DNA of 64,000 nucleotides from Paracoccaceae bacterium. Its GTDB lineage: Bacteria > Pseudomonadota > Alphaproteobacteria > Rhodobacterales > Rhodobacteraceae. The notes below the pieces were generated by a model. That model searched no databases and was not told the origin of the DNA. It worked only from the letters and a program-made list of their open reading frames with translations. Numbering within the stretch: position 1 is the stretch's first letter; each line of letters starts with the position of its first letter. The DNA lies in the NCBI GenBank assembly GCA_024742455.1, contig JANSYL010000002.1, forward strand, positions 186,001 to 250,000. Direction: 5' to 3'. The position numbers and the translations under genes were made by a program. Positions 8,452-17,091 of the stretch are shown in pieces.

Positions 8452-9975
8452 GTGACCGATTCGAACCCCGGGCCCGTGGTCCTCTGCATCCTCGATGGCT
8501 GGGGTCTGAGCGCGGATACGCGCGCCAATGCCCCGCACAGCGCGGCAACCCCGAACTTCGATGCGCTCTGGACCGGCTGCCCCCATGCCACGCTGACAAC
8601 GCATGGCCGCGACGTGGGTCTGCCTGCGGGACAGATGGGCAATTCCGAGGTGGGGCATACGAATATTGGCGCAGGCCGCGTGGTGGCAATGGACCTCGGA
8701 CAGATCGACCTGGCGATCGAGGACGGCACGTTTTTCGAGAACGCGGCGATCCGTGATTTCATCGCCCGGCTGCAAACCACCGGCGGCACCGCGCATCTGT
8801 TCGGTCTGCTTTCGGATGGCGGGGTGCATGGACATTTGCGCCATATCCTTGCCGCTGCGCGGATGATCACCGGGGCGGGCGTGCCCGTGGAGCTGCATGC
8901 GGTCACCGATGGACGGGATGTCGCGCCAAGCTCGGCCGAAACCTATCTGGCCGACCTGCGCGCGGGGCTACCCGCCACGGCACGCATCGCGACCGTCATC
9001 GGGCGATATTTCGCCATGGACCGCGATCACAGATGGGAACGGATCGAGCAGGCCTGGCGCGCCATCGCACTTGGCGAGGGCAGCCGCCATGACAGTGCCG
9101 AGGCCGCGGTTGCCGCAGGGTATGCGGCCGGAAAAACCGACGAATTCCTGCCTGCCAGCGTGATGGGCGACTACGCCGGGATGCAGGAGGGCGACGGGCT
9201 GTTCTGCCTGAACTTCCGCGCCGACCGGGCGCGCCAGATCCTCAGCGCACTGGCCGACCCGGACTTCGACGCCTTCGACCGCACCGGCTACGCCCTGCCC
9301 GGTGCCTGTCTCGGGATGGTCGATTATTCCGAGGCCCATGACGGATTCATGACCGCGGCCTTTCCGAAACGTCCCGTGGAAAACACGCTGGGGGCCTGGG
9401 TCGCAGCGCATGGGCTGAGGCAGTTCCGCGTCGCCGAAACCGAGAAATACCCCCATGTGACCTTCTTCCTGAACGGCGGGAAAGAGATGCCGGAGGCGGG
9501 CGAGGATCGTCACATGCCGCCCTCGCCAAAGGTGGCGACCTACGATCTGGCGCCCGAGATGTCGGCGGCACAGGTGACCGACGCCCTCGTCGGCGCGATC
9601 CGGGACGGCTATGACCTGATCGTGGTGAATTATGCCAATCCGGACATGGTGGGCCATACCGGCGACCTGTCCGCCGCGATCCGGGCCTGCGAGGCGGTGG
9701 ATGCCGGGCTGGGGGCCGCGCGCGCGGCTCTGGCCGAGGCAGGCGGCGCGATGATCGTCACCGCCGATCACGGCAATTGCGAAACCATGATCGACCCCGC
9801 TACGGGCGGCCCGCATACCGCCCATACCCTGAACCCGGTGCCGGTGATCCTTGTCGGCGGGCCCGAGGGCGCGCGCCTGCGCGACGGGCGCCTCGCCGAT
9901 CTGGCGCCGACGGTCCTGGCGCTCATGGGGCTCGACCAGCCGCCCGAGATGACCGGGCAGAGCCTGATCGAATGA
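8452..9975 (+). CDS. gpmI: 2,3-bisphosphoglycerate-independent phosphoglycerate mutase
   Basis: Interconverts 3- and 2-phosphoglycerate in glycolysis and gluconeogenesis; cytoplasmic Mn-dependent enzyme of the alkaline phosphatase superfamily. 507 aa, full length. Metal-binding LDGWG (Asp15) is at the N-terminus, the phosphoserine nucleophile is Ser65 in GQMGNSEVGH, and VTADHGNCE near the C-terminus supplies further metal ligands. The start is a GTG with GAAGG seven bases upstream. The stop overlaps the ATG of the next gene (ATGA), which indicates translational coupling to the EnvC-like protein. Confidence 0.96.
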   Translation: MTDSNPGPVVLCILDGWGLSADTRANAPHSAATPNFDALWTGCPHATLTTHGRDVGLPAGQMGNSEVGHTNIGAGRVVAMDLGQIDLAIEDGTFFENAAIRDFIARLQTTGGTAHLFGLLSDGGVHGHLRHILAAARMITGAGVPVELHAVTDGRDVAPSSAETYLADLRAGLPATARIATVIGRYFAMDRDHRWERIEQAWRAIALGEGSRHDSAEAAVAAGYAAGKTDEFLPASVMGDYAGMQEGDGLFCLNFRADRARQILSALADPDFDAFDRTGYALPGACLGMVDYSEAHDGFMTAAFPKRPVENTLGAWVAAHGLRQFRVAETEKYPHVTFFLNGGKEMPEAGEDRHMPPSPKVATYDLAPEMSAAQVTDALVGAIRDGYDLIVVNYANPDMVGHTGDLSAAIRACEAVDAGLGAARAALAEAGGAMIVTADHGNCETMIDPATGGPHTAHTLNPVPVILVGGPEGARLRDGRLADLAPTVLALMGLDQPPEMTGQSLIE

Positions 9976-11108
9976 AGGCGCGCGCGCTGGTCCTGGTATT
10001 GGCGCTTGCGCTGTTCGCGGCGCCGTCCCCGCTGCGGGCCGATGCCGAACAGACCGCCCGCCGCGCCGCCGAGATGCTGGAACAGGCGGGATTTGCACTG
10101 ATGGAGGCCGATGGCGCCCGAGATCGCGTCGAGGCCCTGACCGCGACCGTGCGCGCCTATGAAGAGGGGCTTCTGGCCCTGCGTGAAGGGCTCAGGCAGG
10201 CGGTCCTGCGCGAACAGACGATCCTGACGGTGTTCGAGGCCGAACGCGACCGGCTGGCCCGGCTTCTGGGTGTGTTGCAGGGCATCGAGAGCTCGCAGGG
10301 GCCGGTCATCCTGCTGCATCCCGAGGGACCGCTCAGCACGGCACGCGCGGGCATGATCGTGGCGGATGTCACGCCCGCCGTTGCGCGCGAGGCCGCCGCA
10401 CTCAGGGCGCAACTGAACGAACTTGCCCTGATGCGGGATGTCCAGACCAGCGCCATCGATCTGCTGACCGAGGCGCTGGCCGATGCGCAGGCGGCGCGCA
10501 GCGCACTGAGCCAGGCAATCGCCGACCGGGTGGCGCTGCCGCCGCGTTTCGTGCTGGACCAGGACGCGATGCGCGACCTCGTCGACAGTGTCGATACGCT
10601 GGATGCCTTCGCTACCAGTCTCGCCGCCACCGCCACCCTGCCCGATACCGCCGCATCCGATACAACGCTGGAAAACGCACGGGGCAGCCTGCCCCTGCCC
10701 GTCATCGGCACGGTCCTGCGACGGTTCGGCGAAGCCGATGCCGCCGGGGTCGCCCGGCCCGGTCTGGTTCTGGCGACGCGCCCCGCCGCGCTGGTGACGG
10801 CCCCGTGGCCCAGTTCCGTGCGCTATGCCGGACCCTTGCTGGACTATGGCAACGTGGTGATCCTGGAACCGGAGGCGAACCACCTGCTGGTTCTGGCGGG
10901 CCTCGGCGATCTCTATGTGCGCGCCGGGCAGCTTGTGGGCCGCGACGCGCCGGTCGGGCTGATGCCGTCGCGCGCGGCATCGCGCGAAGAATTGATCACC
11001 CCGGAGGCTGCAGAAACTGGCGGACGGCTGACCGAAAGCCTTTATATGGAATTGCGCGTGAATGCCGCCCCGGTCGATCCGCAGGCATGGTTTGCACCCG
11101 CGAACTGA
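9972..11108 (+). CDS. EnvC-like murein hydrolase activator (M23/LytM-type domain, degenerate)
   Basis: Predicted periplasmic 378-aa protein with a signal peptide (MKARALVLVLALALFAAPSP). It has a long alpha-helical coiled-coil middle (residues about 20-215) and a C-terminal LytM-like fold (IGTVLRRFGEADAAG, APWPSSVRYAGPLLDYGNVV). Family members activate amidases at the septum during daughter-cell separation. The metal-binding histidines of active M23 peptidases are not seen: the strand that normally ends in a His-containing motif reads VVILEPEANHLLVLAGL. It is therefore probably a non-enzymatic regulator, as in EnvC. The ATG overlaps the gpmI stop; ctpA follows. This gpmI-envC-ctpA-rppH order is common in Rhodobacterales. 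Confidence 0.82.
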   Translation: MKARALVLVLALALFAAPSPLRADAEQTARRAAEMLEQAGFALMEADGARDRVEALTATVRAYEEGLLALREGLRQAVLREQTILTVFEAERDRLARLLGVLQGIESSQGPVILLHPEGPLSTARAGMIVADVTPAVAREAAALRAQLNELALMRDVQTSAIDLLTEALADAQAARSALSQAIADRVALPPRFVLDQDAMRDLVDSVDTLDAFATSLAATATLPDTAASDTTLENARGSLPLPVIGTVLRRFGEADAAGVARPGLVLATRPAALVTAPWPSSVRYAGPLLDYGNVVILEPEANHLLVLAGLGDLYVRAGQLVGRDAPVGLMPSRAASREELITPEAAETGGRLTESLYMELRVNAAPVDPQAWFAPAN

Positions 11109-11165
11109 TCCGGGCACAGTGTCGCCCGACCGTGAGATGGGATGACAAAGGACAAGGGACCGCCC

Positions 11166-12491
11166 ATGAAAAAGCTGCTCGTCGCCGCCGCCGGAGGCAT
11201 CGCAGGCGCTATCCTGCTGACCACTCAGGTGGCCGGCCCGCTGATCGCCCAGGAAGACCAGCGCAATGCGTCGGTCTATGAACAGCTGGATCTGTTCGGC
11301 GACATTTTCGAACGGATCCGGTCGAACTACGTGGAAGAGGTCGACGAGGCCGAACTGATCGAGGCGGCGATCAACGGCATGCTGACCTCGCTCGATCCGC
11401 ATTCGGGGTACCTGCCGCCGCGCGATTTCGACTCGATGCAGGTGCAGACCCGGGGCGAATTCGGCGGGCTGGGCATCGAGGTGACCCAGGAAGAAGGCTT
11501 CATCCGCGTCATCGCGCCCATCGACGGCACCCCGGCCGATGAGGCTGGCGTGGAAGCGGGCGATTTCATCACGCATGTCGATGGCGAGGCGCTGCTGGGC
11601 CTGACGCTTGAGGAAGCCATCGACATGATGCGCGGCCCGGCGGGGTCCGAGATCGTGATCACCATCGTGCGCGAAGGGGCCGATGAACCTTTCGACCTGA
11701 CGATCATCCGCGACGTCATTACGCTGACCGCCGTACGTGGACGGCTCGAGGGCACCACCGCCGTCCTGCGCGTGTCGACCTTCAGCGACCAGACCTATGT
11801 GAACCTGCGCGACAGCCTCGAAGGGATGATCGAAGAGGTCGGCGGGCTGGATAACCTGTCCGGCGTGGTGCTGGACCTGCGCAACAATCCCGGCGGGCTT
11901 CTGAACCAGGCGATCCGGGTGACCGATGCCTTCCTCGACCAGGGCGAGATCGTCTCGACCCGCGGGCGCGAACCGCAGGATGGCGACCGGTTCAACGCCA
12001 CCCCCGGCGACATGATCGAAGGCGCCCCGATGGTGGTGCTGATCAATGGCGGGTCCGCCTCGGCCTCCGAGATCGTGGCGGGCGCCCTGCAGGATCACCG
12101 CCGCGCAGTCGTGGTGGGGACCAATTCCTTCGGCAAGGGCTCGGTCCAGTCGATCATGCCGCTGGCCGGCGAGGGCGCCATTCGTCTGACCACCTCGCTT
12201 TATTACACGCCGTCGGGCCGGTCGATCCAGGCGCTCGGGGTGGCCCCCGATATTCTGGTCGAACAGCGCGAACCCATCGAGGTGGACGAGGAAGACAGCG
12301 GCGCCACCCGGGGCGAGGCAAGCCTGCGCGGCTCGATCGAGAACGCCACGCTGACCGAGGATGAGCGGCGCCAGCTGGAAGAGGAACGCGCGATCGCCGA
12401 GGCCACGGCCCGACTGCGCAACGAGGATTACCAGCTGGCCTATGCCATCGACATCCTGACCGGGCTTGGCGCGCTGGCCCCGCGTCAGTGA
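11166..12491 (+). CDS. ctpA: S41-family C-terminal processing peptidase (CtpA)
   Basis: Periplasmic serine protease that trims the C-termini of envelope proteins, often acting with murein-hydrolase regulators. 441 aa. N-terminal signal/anchor (MKKLLVAAAGGIAGAILLTT), PDZ domain at about residues 85-165 (GLGIEVTQEEGFIRVIAPID), and an S41 core with the nucleophile in INGGSASASEIVAGAL and the catalytic lysine in FGKGSVQ. The ATG at 11166 has AAGGGA seven bases upstream; an in-frame ATG at 11142 would precede the signal peptide and is less likely. The stop overlaps the GTG of rppH. Confidence 0.94.
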   Translation: MKKLLVAAAGGIAGAILLTTQVAGPLIAQEDQRNASVYEQLDLFGDIFERIRSNYVEEVDEAELIEAAINGMLTSLDPHSGYLPPRDFDSMQVQTRGEFGGLGIEVTQEEGFIRVIAPIDGTPADEAGVEAGDFITHVDGEALLGLTLEEAIDMMRGPAGSEIVITIVREGADEPFDLTIIRDVITLTAVRGRLEGTTAVLRVSTFSDQTYVNLRDSLEGMIEEVGGLDNLSGVVLDLRNNPGGLLNQAIRVTDAFLDQGEIVSTRGREPQDGDRFNATPGDMIEGAPMVVLINGGSASASEIVAGALQDHRRAVVVGTNSFGKGSVQSIMPLAGEGAIRLTTSLYYTPSGRSIQALGVAPDILVEQREPIEVDEEDSGATRGEASLRGSIENATLTEDERRQLEEERAIAEATARLRNEDYQLAYAIDILTGLGALAPRQ

Positions 12492-12961
12492 CCCCGGAAG
12501 AGGTCACGCGCCTGCCCTACAGGCCCTGCGTCGGCGTGGTTCTGACCCATGCCGACGGACGGGTGTTCGCCGGACAGCGCGCCGATATGGAAACCCCGGC
12601 GTGGCAGATGCCCCAGGGCGGTATCGATGAGGGCGAGCCCCCGCTGGAGGCCGCCTATCGCGAGTTGCGCGAGGAAACGGGCGTCGGGCGCGACCATGTA
12701 AGGCTGCTCGGCGAAACCGCCGGTTGGCTGCCCTATGACCTGCCGCCCGAGGTTCTGCCCTACCGCGGCAAGTATCGCGGGCAGACGCAGAAATGGGTGC
12801 GGTTCGAACTGACCGCGCCCGACAGCGTGATCGACCTGACCCATGAGGATGTGGAGTTTTCCGACTGGCGCTGGATGACCGGGGCCGCGATGCTGGACGC
12901 CATCGTGCCGTTCAAGCGGGAGATTTACGCGGCGGTTCTGGGCGAGTTCGGGCTGCTCTAG
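12488..12961 (+). CDS. rppH: RNA pyrophosphohydrolase (Nudix)
   Basis: Removes pyrophosphate from the 5' triphosphate end of mRNAs, starting 5'-end-dependent decay, or hydrolyses dinucleoside polyphosphates. 157 aa. The Nudix box GX5EX7REUXEEXGU is intact (GGIDEGEPPLEAAYRELREE, then TG). YRPCVGVVLTHADGRVFAGQR and the PQGGID context match the RppH/IalA branch. The GTG start overlaps the ctpA TGA. A set of three palindromes begins 5 bp after its stop. Confidence 0.92.
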   Translation: MTPEEVTRLPYRPCVGVVLTHADGRVFAGQRADMETPAWQMPQGGIDEGEPPLEAAYRELREETGVGRDHVRLLGETAGWLPYDLPPEVLPYRGKYRGQTQKWVRFELTAPDSVIDLTHEDVEFSDWRWMTGAAMLDAIVPFKREIYAAVLGEFGLL

Positions 12962-12966
12962 GCGCC

Positions 12967-13030
12967 GGAAAACGCGCGTTTTCCACGCAGAATTTCGCGC
13001 GAAATTCTTCAGGTTTTCCTGCAGGAAAAC
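12967..13030. repeat. Three tandem perfect palindromes with 23-nt spacing
   Basis: Three perfect palindromes: 12967-12984 (ggaaaacgcgcgttttcc), 12989-13008 (agaatttcgcgcgaaattct) and 13013-13030 (gttttcctgcaggaaaac). They are separated by 4 nt each, giving centres at 12975.5, 12998.5 and 13021.5, exactly 23 nt apart. Arms are A/T rich with G/C centres, unlike the surrounding DNA. No T-run follows, so this is not an ordinary terminator. The same architecture occurs inside queG at 47885. Confidence 0.85.
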
Positions 13031-13057
13031 TCTCCCCTCACGCGCGACTCCAAATGA

Positions 13058-13072
13058 GAACAAAAGGTGAAT
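13058..13072 (+). promoter_or_regulatory. Probable LexA (SOS) box upstream of dnaE2
   Basis: GAAC-N7-GAAT (gaacaaaaggtgaat) lies 13 bp before the dnaE2 ATG. Seven of eight conserved positions match the alphaproteobacterial LexA site GAACN7GAAC (GTTCN7GTTC on the other strand). dnaE2 is a classical member of the SOS regulon in alphaproteobacteria, which supports the assignment. Confidence 0.6.
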
Positions 13073-13085
13073 ATAATCCCGTCCC

Positions 13086-16046
13086 ATGGGATTCGCGGAA
13101 CTTTCCATCACCTCCAACTTCACCTTCCTGACCGGCGGCTCGCATCCCGAGGAATACGCCCGTCGGGCGGCGCTGCTCGGCATCGACGCCGTTGCAATCG
13201 CCGATGTGAATTCCGTCGCGGGGGTGGTGCGGGCGTGGTCGGAGCTGAAGAAGATCGAGGAGGAGATCGAGGAGGCGCAACAGGCTGCAGCCGATCCCAT
13301 CGGCCCGCCGAAACCCGCGCATCTGCCCGCACCCCCACGTGCCCCCATCGACCATGTGCCGCGCCTGTTGCCCGCCGCCTGCCTGGTGCTGACGGACGGC
13401 ATGACGCTGACCGCCCTGCCGCGCGACCGGACCGGGTGGGCCAGCCTGTGCCGGATCCTGTCGGCCGGGCGGCTCAGGGCGGAAAAGGGTGCGTGTCATC
13501 TGGGCATCGACGACATCCTCGCCTTTCCAGACGGGTTGGAGCTGCTGCTCCACGCCCCCGACCGGCCCGATACAGCCTGGCGCAAATCCGCCCGGACCCT
13601 GACCAATCGCCTGCGCCCGCAGATGCACCTGCTGATGGCGCCGTCCTACGATGGCGAGGATACCGCCCGCTTTGCCCGTTCCGCCCGGCTGGCGCTGCAA
13701 CTGAACCTCGACACGGTCGCCTCGGCCCGTCCGCTGATGCATCACGGGGCACGGCGGCGGCTGACCGATGTGCTGACCTGCATCCGCCGGGGTATCCGGA
13801 TCGAGGATCTGGGCCGCGCCGCGCAGGCCAATGCCGAACAGCGCCTGCGCGGCCCGGCAGAGATGACGCGCATCTTCGCAGGCTTCGAGGACGCGGTGGC
13901 CCGGGCGGGCGCGATTGCCGCGCGCTGTCAGTTCGACATCCGCAGCTTGCGCTACGAATACCCCTCGGAAATCGCCGATGGCGAAAGCGCCTCTGACCGG
14001 CTGACCCGGCTGGCACGTGCGGGGCTCGACTGGCGCTATCCCCAGGGGGTGCCGGACCATGCGCAGAAACAGCTCGACCATGAACTCAGGCTGATCGCGA
14101 AACTGGGATACGAGCCCTATTTCCTGACCGTGCACGACATCGTCGCCTTCGCCCGGTCGCGCGGCATCCTGTGCCAGGGGCGCGGGTCGGCGGCCAATTC
14201 GATCACCTGCTACGCGCTCGGCGTCACGTCCGTTTCGCCCGAAATCGGCACGATGGTCTTCGAACGCTTCGTATCAGAGGCCCGCAACGAACCTCCCGAT
14301 ATCGACGTCGATTTCGAACATGAGCGACGGGAGGAGGTGATCCAGCATATCTATGACCGTTACGGACGCCACCGCGCGGGTCTATGCGCGACGGTGATCC
14401 ATTATCGCGGCAAGCGCGCGGTGCGCGAGGTGGGCCGCGCGATGGGGCTGAGCGACGATGTGCTGTCGGCGCTGTCGTCGCAAATATGGGGATCATGGTC
14501 GAAAACCGGGCCCGAGATCGCGCGGATGCGCGAGATCGGCCTCGACCCCGACAGCCCGCGCCTGGCCCAGACCATCCATCTGATCGAGGAGATCATCGGC
14601 TTTCCCCGCCATCTCAGCCAGCATGTCGGCGGGTTCGTGATCACCGAGGGGCGGCTCGATGAACTGGTGCCGATCGAGAACGCCACGATGGAGGACCGCA
14701 CCGTCATCTGTTGGGACAAGGACGATATCGACGCGCTGGGTATCCTGAAGGTCGATATTCTGGCGCTCGGCATGTTGTCCTGTATCAGGAAAGCCTTCGG
14801 TCTGCTGAAGCTGCACCATCAGGTCGATTATACCCTCGCCACGCTGCCGCCCGAGGACCCGGGCGTCTATGACATGCTGTGCAAATCCGACAGCCTGGGG
14901 GTTTTCCAGGTCGAAAGCCGGGCGCAGATGAATTTCCTGCCCCGGATGCGGCCGCGCTGTTTCTATGACCTGGTGATCCAGGTCGCCATCATCCGGCCCG
15001 GCCCGATCCAGGGCGACATGGTTCATCCGTTCATCCGCCGAAGGAACGGGGAGGAGCAGGTCAGCTTCCCCTCCGACGCCCTTGGCCGCGTGTTGAGCAA
15101 GACGCTCGGCGTGCCGCTGTTTCAGGAACAGGCGATGCAGATCGCGATCACAGGCGCGGGTTTCACCCCGGATGAGGCGGACCGGCTGCGCCGGGCGCTG
15201 GCGACCTTCAAGAAACATGGGTCCGTCAGCGAATTCCGCACCCGGTTTCTGCGCGGGATGCGGGCCAATGGCTATGACGATGATTTCGCCGAGCGGTGCT
15301 TTTCTCAGATCGAAGGGTTCGGGTCCTACGGTTTTCCCGAAAGCCACGCGGCGTCCTTCGCGCTGCTGGTCTATGCATCTTCCTGGCTGAAACACCACCA
15401 CCCCGGGATCTTCGCCTGCGCGCTGCTGAATTCGCAGCCCATGGGGTTCTACGCCCCCGCCCAGATCGTGCGCGATGCCCGCGAACACGGGGTGGAGGTG
15501 CGCCCGGTCTGCATCAACCGCAGCCAGTGGGACAACGTGATGGAGCGGACCGAAACCGGGGACCTGGCGCTGCGCCTGGGGTTCCGGCAGGTCAGATCCC
15601 TGCGCGAGGACGAGGCCGACTGGATCACCGCCGCCCGTGGCAACGGCTACCGCGCGGTCGAGGATGTGTGGCGGCGCGCCGGGGTTGACGCGAAGACGCT
15701 GACCGTTCTGGCCGAGGCGGATGCCTTCGCCGTCCTTGGGCTCAGCCGCCGCGACGCGCTCTGGGCCGCGCGTGCGCTGAGCCCGAAAAAGGAACTGCCG
15801 CTGTTTTCGGGTGATCTGGACGGCGAGGGGATCGTGGAGGCCGCCGTCCGCCTGCCCGAGATGACCGAGGGCGAACAGGTCGTCGAGGATTACGTGTCGA
15901 TGCGCCTGACCCTGCGCAGCCACCCCGTGGCCCTGATCCGCGACCGGCTGAGTCCCCGGATCGACAGGCGGTTGCTCAAGGTTGCACCAATCCCGTCGAA
16001 GGGATTGGCCGGGTCTTTCGAAAGACCTGACGCCTATAACCCGTAA
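13086..16046 (+). CDS. dnaE2: Error-prone DNA polymerase III alpha subunit DnaE2, C-terminally shortened
   Basis: Damage-inducible translesion polymerase that normally works with ImuA/ImuB. The 986-aa product has an N-terminal PHP domain (ELSITSNFTFLTGGSHPEEY) and a polymerase core with GRGSAANS and the aspartate motif PPDIDVDFEHERREE. Finger/thumb motifs (RIMR-like RPGPIQGDMVHPFIRRR; YGFPESHAASFALLVY) and the HhH region are present. It ends just after MRLTLRSHPVALIRDRL, where family members continue for roughly 120 residues with an OB-fold domain. The last about 20 codons are formed by two palindromes (15987-16027) and overlap the converging pip gene by 13 bp. imuA/imuB are not adjacent. Activity of the shortened protein is uncertain. 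Confidence 0.88.
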   Translation: MGFAELSITSNFTFLTGGSHPEEYARRAALLGIDAVAIADVNSVAGVVRAWSELKKIEEEIEEAQQAAADPIGPPKPAHLPAPPRAPIDHVPRLLPAACLVLTDGMTLTALPRDRTGWASLCRILSAGRLRAEKGACHLGIDDILAFPDGLELLLHAPDRPDTAWRKSARTLTNRLRPQMHLLMAPSYDGEDTARFARSARLALQLNLDTVASARPLMHHGARRRLTDVLTCIRRGIRIEDLGRAAQANAEQRLRGPAEMTRIFAGFEDAVARAGAIAARCQFDIRSLRYEYPSEIADGESASDRLTRLARAGLDWRYPQGVPDHAQKQLDHELRLIAKLGYEPYFLTVHDIVAFARSRGILCQGRGSAANSITCYALGVTSVSPEIGTMVFERFVSEARNEPPDIDVDFEHERREEVIQHIYDRYGRHRAGLCATVIHYRGKRAVREVGRAMGLSDDVLSALSSQIWGSWSKTGPEIARMREIGLDPDSPRLAQTIHLIEEIIGFPRHLSQHVGGFVITEGRLDELVPIENATMEDRTVICWDKDDIDALGILKVDILALGMLSCIRKAFGLLKLHHQVDYTLATLPPEDPGVYDMLCKSDSLGVFQVESRAQMNFLPRMRPRCFYDLVIQVAIIRPGPIQGDMVHPFIRRRNGEEQVSFPSDALGRVLSKTLGVPLFQEQAMQIAITGAGFTPDEADRLRRALATFKKHGSVSEFRTRFLRGMRANGYDDDFAERCFSQIEGFGSYGFPESHAASFALLVYASSWLKHHHPGIFACALLNSQPMGFYAPAQIVRDAREHGVEVRPVCINRSQWDNVMERTETGDLALRLGFRQVRSLREDEADWITAARGNGYRAVEDVWRRAGVDAKTLTVLAEADAFAVLGLSRRDALWAARALSPKKELPLFSGDLDGEGIVEAAVRLPEMTEGEQVVEDYVSMRLTLRSHPVALIRDRLSPRIDRRLLKVAPIPSKGLAGSFERPDAYNP
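15987..16027. repeat. Paired palindromes at the 3' end of dnaE2
   Basis: Arms ccaatccc (15987-15994) and gggattgg (16001-16008) with a 6-nt loop are followed after 3 nt by the perfect 16-nt palindrome ggtctttcgaaagacc (16012-16027). Centres are 22 nt apart. Both lie in the last codons of dnaE2, just before its stop and the stop of pip on the other strand. Architecture resembles the tandem palindromes at 12967 and 47885, although the sequences differ. Confidence 0.75.
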
Positions 16047-17023
16047 TGGTCGCGCCGCTGACCCACGGTCTTCATCACCCGCACCAGTTCCTGGCTGATC
16101 CCGGGTTCGGACAACGCGTGTCCCGCGCCCTTGATCATGTGCAGCCGCCCCGACGGCCAGCCCGACATCAGCCGATGCGCCGACAGGGGCGGGCAGATCA
16201 TGTCATAACGGCCCTGCACCACGGTCCCCGGGATCTGGGCGATCCGGTGCAGGTCGCGCAGGATCTGCCCGTCTTCCTCCAGAAAGCCGCGATTGGTGAA
16301 GTAATGGTTTTCCAGCCGCGCGAAGGCGCGGGCATATTCCGCCGGGCTTTCGCCCCCCGCCCCGTCGCTGTCCATCGAGGCCAGCGCGTTCTCCCACGCG
16401 GCCCAGGCGCGGGCATAGCGTGTCTCGACCATCAGATCGCCGGAAAACAGCCGCCGGTTATAGGCCGCGACCATGTCGCCGCGTTCTTCCTCGGGGATCA
16501 GGGAACAGAACCGCGCCCATTGATCCGGCCAGAACTGCCCGGCACCGCCGCCATAGAACCAGTCGATCTCGCGCTGCATCGACAGGAACACACCGCGCAA
16601 CGCCAGATAGGCCGCATGCTCCGGGTGCGCCTCGGCATAGATAAGGGCCAGCGTCGCGCCCCATGACCCACCGAATACCGCCCAGCGGTCGATACCCAGC
16701 GTATGACGGATGCGTTCGATATCGGCGACCAGATGCCAGGTCGTGTTCGCCCGCACACTGGCATGGGGCCGCGACCGGCCGCAGCCGCGCTGATCGAACA
16801 GGATGATCCGCCAGTCCTTGGGGTCGAAATACCGCCGCATCGCGGGGCTGCAGCCGCCGCCCGGACCGCCATGAAGGACCACCACCGGCGCCCCCTCGGG
16901 ATTGCCGCATTGCTCCACATAGACATGATGGCCGTCGCCCGCGTCCAGCATACGCTGGTCAAACGGGTCGATCGGCGGGAACAGATGCGCCGCTGCGCGC
17001 TTTTGGCCGGAGAACTTGTCCAT
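16034..17023 (-). CDS. pip: Proline iminopeptidase
   Basis: Cytoplasmic alpha/beta-hydrolase (peptidase S33) that releases N-terminal proline from peptides. 329 aa. The family hallmarks are clear: the oxyanion-hole motif [21 protein letters not shown], the nucleophile elbow [14 protein letters not shown], and late histidine [10 protein letters not shown]. Its 3' end overlaps the 3' end of dnaE2 by 13 bp in convergent orientation. It is separated by a 68-bp region from the divergent ubiG. Confidence 0.94.
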   Translation of the reverse strand: MDKFSGQKRAAAHLFPPIDPFDQRMLDAGDGHHVYVEQCGNPEGAPVVVLHGGPGGGCSPAMRRYFDPKDWRIILFDQRGCGRSRPHASVRANTTWHLVADIERIRHTLGIDRWAVFGGSWGATLALIYAEAHPEHAAYLALRGVFLSMQREIDWFYGGGAGQFWPDQWARFCSLIPEEERGDMVAAYNRRLFSGDLMVETRYARAWAAWENALASMDSDGAGGESPAEYARAFARLENHYFTNRGFLEEDGQILRDLHRIAQIPGTVVQGRYDMICPPLSAHRLMSGWPSGRLHMIKGAGHALSEPGISQELVRVMKTVGQRRDHYGL

Positions 17024-17091
17024 CGGCTTCCTATATAGACCGAAGCGACGGGCTACGCACGCGACACTGTCAACAACCGGAAGGGATGTCC

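Noticed and set aside
9768-12098. 776-codon minus-strand open frame across gpmI, the EnvC-like gene and ctpA
   Set aside because: Antisense to three recognisable genes; no motif and no ribosome site.
12967-13030. Palindromes as a terminator of rppH
   Set aside because: No T-run follows any of the three stems, and the same layout occurs inside a coding sequence at 47885.
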